From CALIZF01 sp046292445 (GTDB lineage: Bacteria; Pseudomonadota; Alphaproteobacteria; Rhodobacterales; Rhodobacteraceae), in the NCBI GenBank assembly GCA_046292445.1, contig JBKBQT010000037.1, positions 1 to 21,379 on the forward strand: a stretch of DNA of 21,379 nt. Reading direction: 5' to 3'. A program made the translations under genes and the position numbers. The notes under the pieces were generated by a model. It did no database searches. It saw nothing but the letters and a program-made list of their open reading frames with translations, and was not told the origin of the DNA. Positions 1 to 6,593 of the stretch are shown here, one piece after another (position 1 is the stretch's first letter; every line of letters starts with the position of its first letter).

Positions 1-615
1 CCGCTCGAGGCGCGCGGCTTCGAGGTGGCGGTGTTCCACACCACCGGCATGGGCGGCATGGCGTTCGAGGCGCTGGCGGCGGGCGGCGCCTTTGCCTGCG
101 TGATGGATTTCTCGCTGCAGGAGGTGGCGAACCTTCTGGCCGGGTCGGTCGTCAGCGCAGGCGCGGATCGGTTGCGGGGTGCAGGGCGCGCGGGCGTGCC
201 GCAGATCGTGGCGCCGGGGGCAATCGACATGGTGGATTTCGCGGCATCCCATCCGGTCCCGCCTTTGCTCGCGGGCCGCCCCTCCCATGTCCACAACCGC
301 CTGATCGCCAGCGCCATGACCACCCCGGACGAACGCCGGGCCTGCGCGCGGGCCATCGCCGATCGGCTGGCCGAGGCGAGGGGGCCGGTGCATCTCATCC
401 TGCCGGCGCAGGGGATCGAGGCCTGGGATCGCGAGGGCGAGGCGCTGCACGACCCCGAGGGCCTCGCAGCCTTCGCGGACGCGCTGCGCGGCGCCGTGCG
501 CCCGCCCGTTCTTCTCACCGACCTCGACGCCCATATCAACGACGCCGCCTTTGCCGAGGCGGCGCTGGCGGTTCTGGACGGGTGGATCGCGGAGGGGATC
601 GTGCGCACCGCGTAA
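1..615 (+). CDS. Tm-1-like ATP-binding domain protein (UPF0261), 3' part only
   Basis: The reading frame is open from the first base, so the gene begins upstream; 204 residues of a family usually about 400 long are visible. The N-terminal part carries HTTGMGGMAFEAL, then a GGAFACVMDFSLQEV stretch and the APGAIDMVDF segment, all typical of the C-terminal half of UPF0261/Tm-1-like proteins. The family is known from the tomato Tm-1 resistance protein and from bacterial homologues of uncertain function; in Tm-1 the ATP-binding part is N-terminal and so outside this window. The HNRLIASAMTT and LILPAQGIEAWD segments also fit. The gene ends with TAA just before the promoter of the rimP operon and has no terminator of its own in the 100 bases after it other than the rimP attenuator. 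Family assignment is secure; the biochemical role is not known. Confidence 0.85.
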   Translation, partial: PLEARGFEVAVFHTTGMGGMAFEALAAGGAFACVMDFSLQEVANLLAGSVVSAGADRLRGAGRAGVPQIVAPGAIDMVDFAASHPVPPLLAGRPSHVHNRLIASAMTTPDERRACARAIADRLAEARGPVHLILPAQGIEAWDREGEALHDPEGLAAFADALRGAVRPPVLLTDLDAHINDAAFAEAALAVLDGWIAEGIVRTA

Positions 616-620
616 TCCCC

Positions 621-649
621 TTGTAAAGGCAGGGTGCCCGCCGTATATC
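621..649 (+). promoter_or_regulatory. Putative sigma-70 promoter of the rimP-nusA-infB operon
   Basis: TTGTAA (621-626), a 17-base spacer and TATATC (644-649) give four of six matches to each consensus hexamer. It starts six bases after the stop codon of the preceding gene. Transcription would begin around 656-658, exactly ahead of the structured leader at 658-725. It is a prediction from sequence only. Confidence 0.55.
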
Positions 650-657
650 CCCGTCAA

Positions 658-725
658 CAGCGGCGCTGCGGGGTCCAAACTCGCGGCCCACCGGGAGATT
701 TAGCGGGCCGCTCGGCCCGTTTTTT
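658..725 (+). promoter_or_regulatory. rimP leader: transcription attenuator with alternative hairpins
   Basis: The leader has three competing structures. GCGGCCC at 683-689 can pair perfectly with GGGCCGC at 705-711 (antiterminator). That pairing excludes the terminator stem 704-709/714-719 with its run of six T. Upstream, GGGTC at 671-675 can pair with GGCCC at 685-689 (one G-U pair), which would sequester the antiterminator strand. A small hairpin, CAGC-GGC-GCTG (658-668), lies at the predicted transcript start. A rimP leader attenuator upstream of the rimP-nusA operon has been described in alphaproteobacteria (Rfam 'rimP leader', from memory). The sensed signal is unknown; NusA level is an attractive inference because NusA affects hairpin-dependent termination and is encoded downstream. 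Confidence 0.65.
704..725 (+). terminator. Intrinsic terminator inside the rimP leader
   Basis: A six-base-pair GC stem (704-709 with 714-719), a GCTC tetraloop and six T (720-725) form a standard rho-independent terminator. It lies 39 bases upstream of the rimP start codon and downstream of the predicted promoter, so it would stop operon transcripts early unless the antiterminator forms. It may also end transcripts of the upstream UPF0261 gene. Confidence 0.75.
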
Positions 726-764
726 CGTTTCTGGACACCTCAAAACCCCGGACCATCGCATCCC

Positions 765-1397
765 ATGTCCGACCTCATCGCCAAGACCGCCATCGACCGC
801 CGCCTTGCCGGCATCGTGGCCCCCGTGATCGAGGGGCTGGGGTATGAACTGGTGCGCATCCGCCTGATGGGCGGGCGCACCAAGGTGTTGCAGATCATGG
901 CCGACCGCCCCGAGGGCGGGATCGACGTCGAGGATTGCGCGCGGATTTCCACCGCCGTGTCGGCGCTGCTCGACGTGGAAGACCCGATCGCCGATACCTA
1001 CACGCTCGAAGTGTCGTCCCCCGGCATCGACCGGCCGCTGACCCGGCTCAAGGATTTCGACGTCTGGGCGGATTACGAGGCGCGGGTCGAGACCGAAGAG
1101 CTCATCGACGGCCGCCGCCGCTTCAAGGGCATGCTGCGCGGCACCGAGGGCGACGAGATCCTGATCGAGATCGAGGAGGGCGGCGAGCCTCTCACCATCG
1201 GCCTCAGGTTCGACTGGCTGAGCGACGCCAAGCTGATCCTGACCGAGGACCTCATCGCCGAGATGCTGCGGCAGCGCAAGGCGGCGGGGATCATCGACGA
1301 AACCCAGTTCGACGAGATCAAGACCGACGACGACGCCGACGACGAGACTGCGGGCGACGACACTGCGGGCGACGACACGCCTGAGACCAGACACTGA
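765..1397 (+). CDS. rimP: Ribosome maturation factor RimP
   Basis: RimP is a cytoplasmic factor needed for late maturation of the 30S ribosomal subunit. The 210-residue product has the N-terminal domain (about 10-80), the family signature LEVSSPGIDRPL at 81-92, and the C-terminal Sm-like beta domain (about 93-165). The remaining 45 residues are a lineage-specific acidic tail rich in Asp, Glu and Thr, so the protein is longer than the roughly 150 residues of E. coli RimP. The ATG at 765 gives the expected N-terminus, although no strong ribosome-binding site precedes it. It is first in the operon with nusA 12 bases downstream, and its expression should be set by the leader attenuator at 658-725. 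Confidence 0.96.
   Translation: MSDLIAKTAIDRRLAGIVAPVIEGLGYELVRIRLMGGRTKVLQIMADRPEGGIDVEDCARISTAVSALLDVEDPIADTYTLEVSSPGIDRPLTRLKDFDVWADYEARVETEELIDGRRRFKGMLRGTEGDEILIEIEEGGEPLTIGLRFDWLSDAKLILTEDLIAEMLRQRKAAGIIDETQFDEIKTDDDADDETAGDDTAGDDTPETRH
1347..1376 (+). repeat. Perfect 15-base tandem duplication in rimP
   Basis: ACTGCGGGCGACGAC occurs twice back to back (1347-1361 and 1362-1376) in the acidic tail of rimP, encoding a repeated TAGDD unit. It keeps the frame. The perfect identity suggests a recent slippage duplication in a region under weak constraint. Confidence 0.85.
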
Positions 1398-1409
1398 CGG
1401 GAGGCCACT

Positions 1410-3032
1410 ATGGCGATCACCTCTGCCAACCAGCTCGAACTGCTCCAGACTGCCGATGCGGTGGCGCGCGAGAAGATGATCGAGCCCGAGCTCGTCATCC
1501 AGGCGATGGAGGACAGCCTCGCCCGGGCCGCCAAGTCGCGCTATGGCGCCGAGATGGACATCCGCGTCAGGATCGACCGCAAGACGGGCCGCGCGTCCTT
1601 CACCCGCGTGCGCACCGTGGTCGAGGATGACGCGGTCGAGAACCACCACGCCCAGATGACGGTCAAGGAGGCGCGCAGCTACCTTGCCGATCCCAAGGTG
1701 GGCGACGAGATCGTGGACGAGGTGCCGCCCGTGGACCTCGGCCGGATCGCCGCGCAATCGGCCAAGCAGGTGATCCTGCAGAAGGTGCGCGAGGCCGAGC
1801 GGGACCGCCAGTTCGAGGAATTCAAGGATCGCGTCGGCACCATCATCAACGGCACCGTCAAGCGCGAGGAATACGGCAACGTCATCGTCGACATCGGCCG
1901 GGGCGAGGGCATCCTGCGCCGCAACGACAAGATCGGGCGCGAGGCTTACCGCATCGGCGACCGCATCCGCGCCTATATCAAGGACGTCCGGCGCGAGGCG
2001 CGCGGGCCGCAGGTGTTCCTCAGCCGCACCGCACCCGAATTCATGGCGGCGCTGTTCAAGATGGAAGTGCCCGAGATCTACGACGGGATCATCGAGATCA
2101 AGGCGGTCGCCCGCGACCCCGGCAGCCGGGCGAAGATCGCCGTGATTTCCTATGACAACTCGATCGACCCGGTCGGCGCCTGCGTGGGCATGCGCGGCAG
2201 CCGCGTGCAGGCGGTGGTCAACGAGCTTCAGGGCGAGAAGATCGACATCATCCCCTGGAACAAGGATCAGGCCACGTTCCTTGTCAACGCGCTGCAGCCG
2301 GCCGAGGTGTCCAAGGTCGTGATCGACGAGGATGCCGGGCGGATCGAAGTCGTTGTGCCGGACGAGCAGCTTTCGCTGGCCATCGGCCGGCGCGGCCAGA
2401 ACGTGCGGCTGGCCAGCCAGCTTACGGGCCTCGACATCGACATCATGACCGAAGCGGACGAAAGCGCCCGCCGGCAGGCCGAGTTCGCCGAGCGCACCAA
2501 GCTGTTCATGGACACGCTCGACGTGGACGAGATGATGGCGCAGCTTCTGGTGTCCGAGGGCTTCGCCAATCTCGAAGAGGTGGCCTATGTCGAGGTGGAC
2601 GAGCTGCTGTCCATCGATGGCTTCGACGAGGGCACGGCGGCCGAGCTTCAGGCCCGCGCGCGCGACCATCTCGAGGAACAGGCGCGCAAGGCGCTGGAAG
2701 CGGCCCGCGCGCTCGGCGTCGAGGACAGCCTGATCGAGTTCGAGGGGCTGACGCCCCAGATGCTCGAGGCACTCGGCAAGGAGGGGATCAAGACCCTCGA
2801 GGATTTCGCCACCCTCGCCGACTGGGAGGTTGCGGGCGGCTACACCACCGTCAACGGCCAGCGCGTCAAGGACGACGGCATCCTCGAGCCCTTCGAGGTC
2901 AGCCTCGAGGAAGCGCAGACGATGGTCATGACGGCCCGCGTGATGCTCGGCTGGGTCGATCCGACCGAGTTCGAGGGTGCCGAGGACGCCGGGGATGCGG
3001 CCGAGGACGCAGACGCGGAGGATCGCGCCTGA
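1410..3032 (+). CDS. nusA: Transcription termination/antitermination protein NusA
   Basis: NusA binds RNA polymerase and nascent RNA and modulates pausing, intrinsic termination and antitermination. The 540-residue product has the N-terminal polymerase-binding domain (1 to about 125), an S1 domain (about 140-205), and two KH domains with GMRG at 260-263 and GRRG at 326-329. The C-terminus holds two helix-hairpin-helix-like acidic repeats (about 370-425 and 440-515) and ends in an acidic tail. GGGAGG six bases before the ATG is a good ribosome-binding site. It lies 12 bases after rimP, and the next gene begins 14 bases after its stop. As the product may influence the terminator in the rimP leader, autoregulation is plausible but not shown by sequence. 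Confidence 0.98.
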   Translation: MAITSANQLELLQTADAVAREKMIEPELVIQAMEDSLARAAKSRYGAEMDIRVRIDRKTGRASFTRVRTVVEDDAVENHHAQMTVKEARSYLADPKVGDEIVDEVPPVDLGRIAAQSAKQVILQKVREAERDRQFEEFKDRVGTIINGTVKREEYGNVIVDIGRGEGILRRNDKIGREAYRIGDRIRAYIKDVRREARGPQVFLSRTAPEFMAALFKMEVPEIYDGIIEIKAVARDPGSRAKIAVISYDNSIDPVGACVGMRGSRVQAVVNELQGEKIDIIPWNKDQATFLVNALQPAEVSKVVIDEDAGRIEVVVPDEQLSLAIGRRGQNVRLASQLTGLDIDIMTEADESARRQAEFAERTKLFMDTLDVDEMMAQLLVSEGFANLEEVAYVEVDELLSIDGFDEGTAAELQARARDHLEEQARKALEAARALGVEDSLIEFEGLTPQMLEALGKEGIKTLEDFATLADWEVAGGYTTVNGQRVKDDGILEPFEVSLEEAQTMVMTARVMLGWVDPTEFEGAEDAGDAAEDADAEDRA

Positions 3033-3046
3033 CCGACGCGCCCCCG

Positions 3047-3703
3047 ATGACCCGCGGCGGACGCGACAAGGACCGGGACGAGCCCGAGCGGCGGTGCATC
3101 GTGACCGGCGAACGTGCGCCCAAGGGCGGCCTTGTCCGGTTCGTCATCGGGCCGGACGGGGTGGTTGTGCCCGATATCCTCGCGCGGCTGCCGGGCCGGG
3201 GGATCTATGTCGCGGCCGACCGCGCGGCGCTGGACAGGGCGGCGAACAAGGGCCTGTTCGCCCGTGCCGCCCGCGCGCCGGTCAAGGCGCCGGAGGATCT
3301 TGCGGACATGGTCGAGGCGCTGCTGCTGCGCCGGGTGACCGAGCTGATCGCGCTGGCGCGCAAGGCGGGGCAGGCGGTTTCGGGCCGGGAAAAGACGCTC
3401 GACTGGCTGGTCAAGGGGCAGGCGGCGATCCTGCTCCAGGCGTCGGACGGCAGCCCGCGCGAGGCGGCGCGCCTGCGCCCGCCGGACGGCGAAGAGACGC
3501 GGATCGCCTGCCTGACGGCGGGGGAATTGGGTTTGTCCTTCGGCCGCGATCGTGCCATACACGGCGCGCTTGCGGCTGGCGGACTCACCGACCGTATTGT
3601 AGAGGAAGCGGCACGGCTTGCGGGCCTGCGCGCCGGGCGTTCCGGGGCAGCGGGCGAGCCGATCGGCGGCAGAGCCGCCGGGAAGGACAAGAAGAACGAA
3701 TGA
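3047..3703 (+). CDS. RNA-binding YlxR (DUF448) protein fused to an L7Ae-like (YlxQ) domain
   Basis: Residues about 15-85 are a YlxR/DUF448 domain, with RRCIVTGE at the start and GRGIYVAADRAALDRA around 50-65. Residues about 95-190 resemble the L7Ae/L30e-like YlxQ protein, starting with the typical LIALARKAGQAVSG. In Firmicutes, YlxR and YlxQ are separate adjacent genes in the same operon; here they form one 218-residue polypeptide ending in a basic tail. YlxR (RnpM) has been reported to bind RNase P RNA in Bacillus; I infer RNA binding here. The ATG at 3047 has no clear ribosome-binding site, so translation is probably coupled to nusA, 14 bases upstream. Its stop overlaps the infB start (ATGA at 3700-3703). 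Confidence 0.9.
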   Translation: MTRGGRDKDRDEPERRCIVTGERAPKGGLVRFVIGPDGVVVPDILARLPGRGIYVAADRAALDRAANKGLFARAARAPVKAPEDLADMVEALLLRRVTELIALARKAGQAVSGREKTLDWLVKGQAAILLQASDGSPREAARLRPPDGEETRIACLTAGELGLSFGRDRAIHGALAAGGLTDRIVEEAARLAGLRAGRSGAAGEPIGGRAAGKDKKNE

Positions 3704-6219
3704 GCGAGACTGACGGCAAGAAACCCCTTGGCCTCGGGGGCGGCGCACGGCCCGGTCAGGTGAAGCAGAGCTTCAGCCACGGCCGCACCAAGAACGTCGT
3801 TGTCGAAACGAAGCGCAAGCGAATCGTCGTCACCAAGCCGGGTGCGACAAGCGGAACGGCCGGGACGATCACGTCGCCGGGCGATCCGTCGCGCCGTCCT
3901 GCCGGTATCTCCGAATCGGAGATGGAGCGCCGCCTTGCGGCCCTTCGTGCAGCCAAGGCCCGCGAGGCCGACGAGATCGCGCAGCGCGCGGCCGAGGAAA
4001 AGGCCCGCGACGAGGAACGCCAGCGCAAGCGCGAGGAAATCGACGCCAAGGAGCGCGAGGAGCGGGCCCGCGAGGAGGCCCTGCGCCTCAAGGCCGAGGA
4101 AGAGGCGCGCGCCAAGGCCGAGGCCGAGGCGCAGGCGCGCCGCGCCGCCGAACCGGCCGCGGCGCCGCGCAAGGCCGCGCCGGGTGCCGCCGCGGCACCG
4201 GCCGCCGAGGCGCCGCGGTCTGCGGCGCCGGGTTCTGCCCGCGCCCCGCTCGGCCCGCGCAAGGCCGAACGCGAGCGCGAGGACCGCGACAAGACCGCCA
4301 AGACCCGCACCGATGACGGGCGCCGGTCGGGCAAGCTGACGCTTTCGGCCGCGCTCGACGGCGAGGGCGGGCGCACGCGCAGCCTGGCCGCGATGAAGCG
4401 CAAGCAGGAAAAGGCACGGCAAAAGGCGCTCGGCTTCGGTCAGAAGTCGGAAAAGATGGTCCGCGACGTGCAGTTGCCCGAGACCATCGTGGTGCAGGAA
4501 CTGGCGAACCGGATGGCCGAAAGGGCCGCCGACGTGGTCAAGGCGCTCATGAAGATGGGCATGATGGTCACGATGAACCAGACCATCGACGCCGACACTG
4601 CGGAACTGGTGATCGAGGAATTCGGCCATCGTGCCGTGCGCGTGTCGGATGCCGACGTCGAACAGGTGATCGACACGGTCGCCGACCGCGACGAGGATCT
4701 CGAGGCGCGCCCGCCGATCGTCACGATCATGGGCCATGTCGACCACGGCAAGACATCGCTGCTCGACGCGATCCGAAAGACCAACGTGGTGTCGGGCGAG
4801 GCGGGCGGGATCACCCAGCACATCGGCGCCTATCAGGTGACGACGGACAGCGGCCATACGCTCACCTTCCTCGACACGCCCGGCCATGCCGCCTTCACCT
4901 CGATGCGCGCGCGCGGTGCGCAGGTGACGGATATCGTGGTGCTGGTGGTGGCCGCCGACGATGCGGTGATGCCGCAGACGATCGAGGCGATCAACCACGC
5001 CAAGGCCGCCAAGGTGCCGATGATCGTGGCGATCAACAAGATCGACAAGCCCTCGGCGCGGCCCGACAAGGTGCGGACGGATCTTCTCCAGCACGAAATC
5101 GTGGTGGAGAAGATGTCGGGCGACGTGCTCGACGTCGAGGTGTCGGCGATCACCGGCCAGGGGCTCGACGATCTGCTCGAGAACATCGCGCTCCAGGCCG
5201 AATTGCTCGATTTGCGGGCCAACCCGCGCCGCTCGGCGGTCGGGGCGGTGATCGAGGCCAAGCTCGACGTGGGCCGCGGCCCGGTCGCGACGGTTCTGGT
5301 CCAGAACGGCACGCTGCGGCGCGGCGACATCTTTGTCGTCGGCGAGCAGTGGGGCAAGGTTCGCGCGCTCATCAACGACCGGGGCGAGCGGGTGGACGAG
5401 GCCGGCCCGTCGGTGCCGGTCGAGGTGCTGGGCCTGACCGGCACGCCGGCGGCGGGCGATGTGCTCAATGTCGTCGAGACCGAGGCGCAGGCGCGCGAGA
5501 TCGTGGCCTACCGCGAACAGGTGATCCGCGACAAGCGGGCGGCCGCCGGTGCGGCGACGACGATGGAACAGCTCATGGCCCGCGCCAAGGCAGCCAAGAC
5601 CACGGCAGAGCTTGCCGTCGTGGTCAAGGCCGACGTGCAGGGTTCGGCCGAGGCGATCGTGCAGGCGCTCGAGAAGGTGGGCAACGACGAGGTCCGGGTG
5701 CGCGTCCTGCATTCCGGTGTCGGCGCGATCACCGATTCGGATGTCGGTCTGGCCGAGGCGTCGAACTGCCCGATCATCGGCTTCAACGTGCGTGCCAACG
5801 CCAGCGCCCGCCAGTCGGCGCAGCAGAAGGGCGTCGAAATCCGCTATTACTCGATCATCTACGACCTGATCGACGACATCAAGGCGGCCGCCTCGGGCCT
5901 GCTCAAGGCCGAGACGCGCGAAACCTTCATCGGTTACGCCAAGATCCTTCAGGTGTTCAAGGTGTCGGGCGTCGGCAAGGTCGCCGGCTGTCTGGTGACC
6001 GAGGGCGTGGCGCGCCGGTCCGCCGGCGTGCGCCTGCTGCGCGACAACACGGTCATCCACGAGGGCACGCTCAAGACGCTCAAGCGCTTCAAGGACGAGG
6101 TCAAGGAAGTGATCTCGGGCCAGGAATGCGGCGTGGCCTTCGAGAACTACGAGGATGTGCGCGAGAACGACGTGATCGAGATTTTCGAGCGCACGACTGT
6201 CGAGCGCTCGCTGGCCTGA
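3700..6219 (+). CDS. infB: Translation initiation factor IF-2
   Basis: IF2 is the GTPase that places initiator tRNA on the 30S subunit and promotes subunit joining. The 839-residue product starts with a basic IF2-associated segment (about 5-50). A long Ala/Glu/Arg-rich, probably helical linker follows (about 75-160), then an Ala/Pro stretch. The conserved IF2 N domain is at about 262-315. The GTPase carries GHVDHGKT at 345-352, DTPGHA at 392-397 and NKID at 446-449, followed by domains II, III and IV. The ATG at 3700 overlaps the ylxR stop (ATGA), indicating translational coupling; the frame stays open upstream, but the sequence from 3700 matches the normal IF2 N-terminus. A GC-rich hairpin follows the stop. 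This is the last gene of the plus-strand operon. Confidence 0.98.
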   Translation: MSETDGKKPLGLGGGARPGQVKQSFSHGRTKNVVVETKRKRIVVTKPGATSGTAGTITSPGDPSRRPAGISESEMERRLAALRAAKAREADEIAQRAAEEKARDEERQRKREEIDAKEREERAREEALRLKAEEEARAKAEAEAQARRAAEPAAAPRKAAPGAAAAPAAEAPRSAAPGSARAPLGPRKAEREREDRDKTAKTRTDDGRRSGKLTLSAALDGEGGRTRSLAAMKRKQEKARQKALGFGQKSEKMVRDVQLPETIVVQELANRMAERAADVVKALMKMGMMVTMNQTIDADTAELVIEEFGHRAVRVSDADVEQVIDTVADRDEDLEARPPIVTIMGHVDHGKTSLLDAIRKTNVVSGEAGGITQHIGAYQVTTDSGHTLTFLDTPGHAAFTSMRARGAQVTDIVVLVVAADDAVMPQTIEAINHAKAAKVPMIVAINKIDKPSARPDKVRTDLLQHEIVVEKMSGDVLDVEVSAITGQGLDDLLENIALQAELLDLRANPRRSAVGAVIEAKLDVGRGPVATVLVQNGTLRRGDIFVVGEQWGKVRALINDRGERVDEAGPSVPVEVLGLTGTPAAGDVLNVVETEAQAREIVAYREQVIRDKRAAAGAATTMEQLMARAKAAKTTAELAVVVKADVQGSAEAIVQALEKVGNDEVRVRVLHSGVGAITDSDVGLAEASNCPIIGFNVRANASARQSAQQKGVEIRYYSIIYDLIDDIKAAASGLLKAETRETFIGYAKILQVFKVSGVGKVAGCLVTEGVARRSAGVRLLRDNTVIHEGTLKTLKRFKDEVKEVISGQECGVAFENYEDVRENDVIEIFERTTVERSLA

Positions 6220-6244
6220 TTGCATCGCTGACGACGGCGACCAC

Positions 6245-6266
6245 GCGGGGCCCCCCGGGGCCCCGC
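6245..6266. terminator. Hairpin between infB and the small convergent gene
   Basis: A 10-base perfect inverted repeat (6245-6254 and 6257-6266), all G and C, lies 25 bases after the infB stop and 10 bases beyond the stop of the minus-strand small gene. A realistic stem is eight pairs with a six-base loop. There is no real T-run on either side, so it may act with Rho or as an RNA 3'-end barrier in both directions. Confidence 0.5.
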
Positions 6267-6276
6267 TGGCGTTTGC

Positions 6277-6414
6277 TCAGCCCTTGCTCCGCGTGACCGG
6301 GAAGCCGACGAAGGTGCGTTCGCCGGTGCTCACCACGATCTTTCCGTCCACGCGCTGGGCGACCACGATCCCCTGCACCGATACGCAACTGCTGAGCGCG
6401 ATTGTCTGAATCAT
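6277..6414 (-). CDS. Small hypothetical protein, 45 residues
   Basis: The start is ATG at 6414, preceded by a GGGGGGGAA purine-rich ribosome-binding site at the usual distance. The product begins MIQTIALSSCVSVQG and has alternating hydrophobic and polar residues with DGKIVVST and TFVGFPV, suggesting a small beta-rich fold; one Cys sits at position 10. A longer start at 6471 lacks a good ribosome-binding site. It lies between the terminators of pnp and infB, so it needs its own promoter or readthrough from pnp. I do not recognise the family. The clear start signal argues that it is real, but it is short and could still be spurious. Confidence 0.5.
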   Translation of the reverse strand: MIQTIALSSCVSVQGIVVAQRVDGKIVVSTGERTFVGFPVTRSKG

Positions 6415-6442
6415 CGATTCCCCCCCCGATTGATCCGTCACC

Positions 6443-6455
6443 AGTGTGTTACACT
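6443..6455. promoter_or_regulatory. Short palindrome upstream of the 45-residue gene
   Basis: AGTGT-GTT-ACACT is a perfect five-base inverted repeat in an AT-richer patch, 29 bases upstream of the start codon of the small minus-strand gene. The position would suit an operator. No matching second copy was found in the window. Confidence 0.2.
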
Positions 6456-6511
6456 TTCGGCGTGATTGCACAGTATTGTTTCGCCGCAGGCGACGAATTC
6501 CGCAAGATGTG

Positions 6512-6535
6512 CCATCCGCTGCACCGGATGGTGCA
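6512..6535. repeat. Two overlapping inverted repeats
   Basis: CCATCCG (6512-6518) pairs with CGGATGG (6525-6531). The overlapping TGCACC (6520-6525) pairs with GGTGCA (6530-6535). The two hairpins share bases and cannot form together. They sit between the pnp terminator and the small gene, in the likely 5' region of the latter on the minus strand. Confidence 0.35.
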
Positions 6536-6542
6536 ACGAACG

Positions 6543-6572
6543 AAAAAGGCCCCGGTCGAAACCGGGGCCTTT
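6543..6572 (-). terminator. Intrinsic terminator of pnp
   Basis: Read on the minus strand, a nine-pair GC-rich stem (GGCCCCGGT with ACCGGGGCC) closes a TTCG tetraloop. It is preceded by AAA and followed by five T. It lies 21 bases after the pnp stop codon. This is the clearest rho-independent terminator in the window. Confidence 0.85.
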
Positions 6573-6593
6573 GCGTTGCCGATCGGCGCGGGA

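Noticed and set aside
654..2669. A 671-codon open frame on the minus strand opposite rimP and nusA
   Set aside because: It lies entirely opposite two certain genes, has His/Asp/Leu-rich composition typical of antisense frames in GC-rich DNA, and shows no domain.
2977..3699. Upstream extension of infB
   Set aside because: The frame is open but runs through ylxR and is Arg/Gly/Pro-rich; IF2 homology starts at the ATG at 3700.
3205..6225. A 1006-codon minus-strand open frame opposite infB
   Set aside because: It mirrors infB codons, is low-complexity His/Asp/Arg/Leu, and has no start signal or homology.
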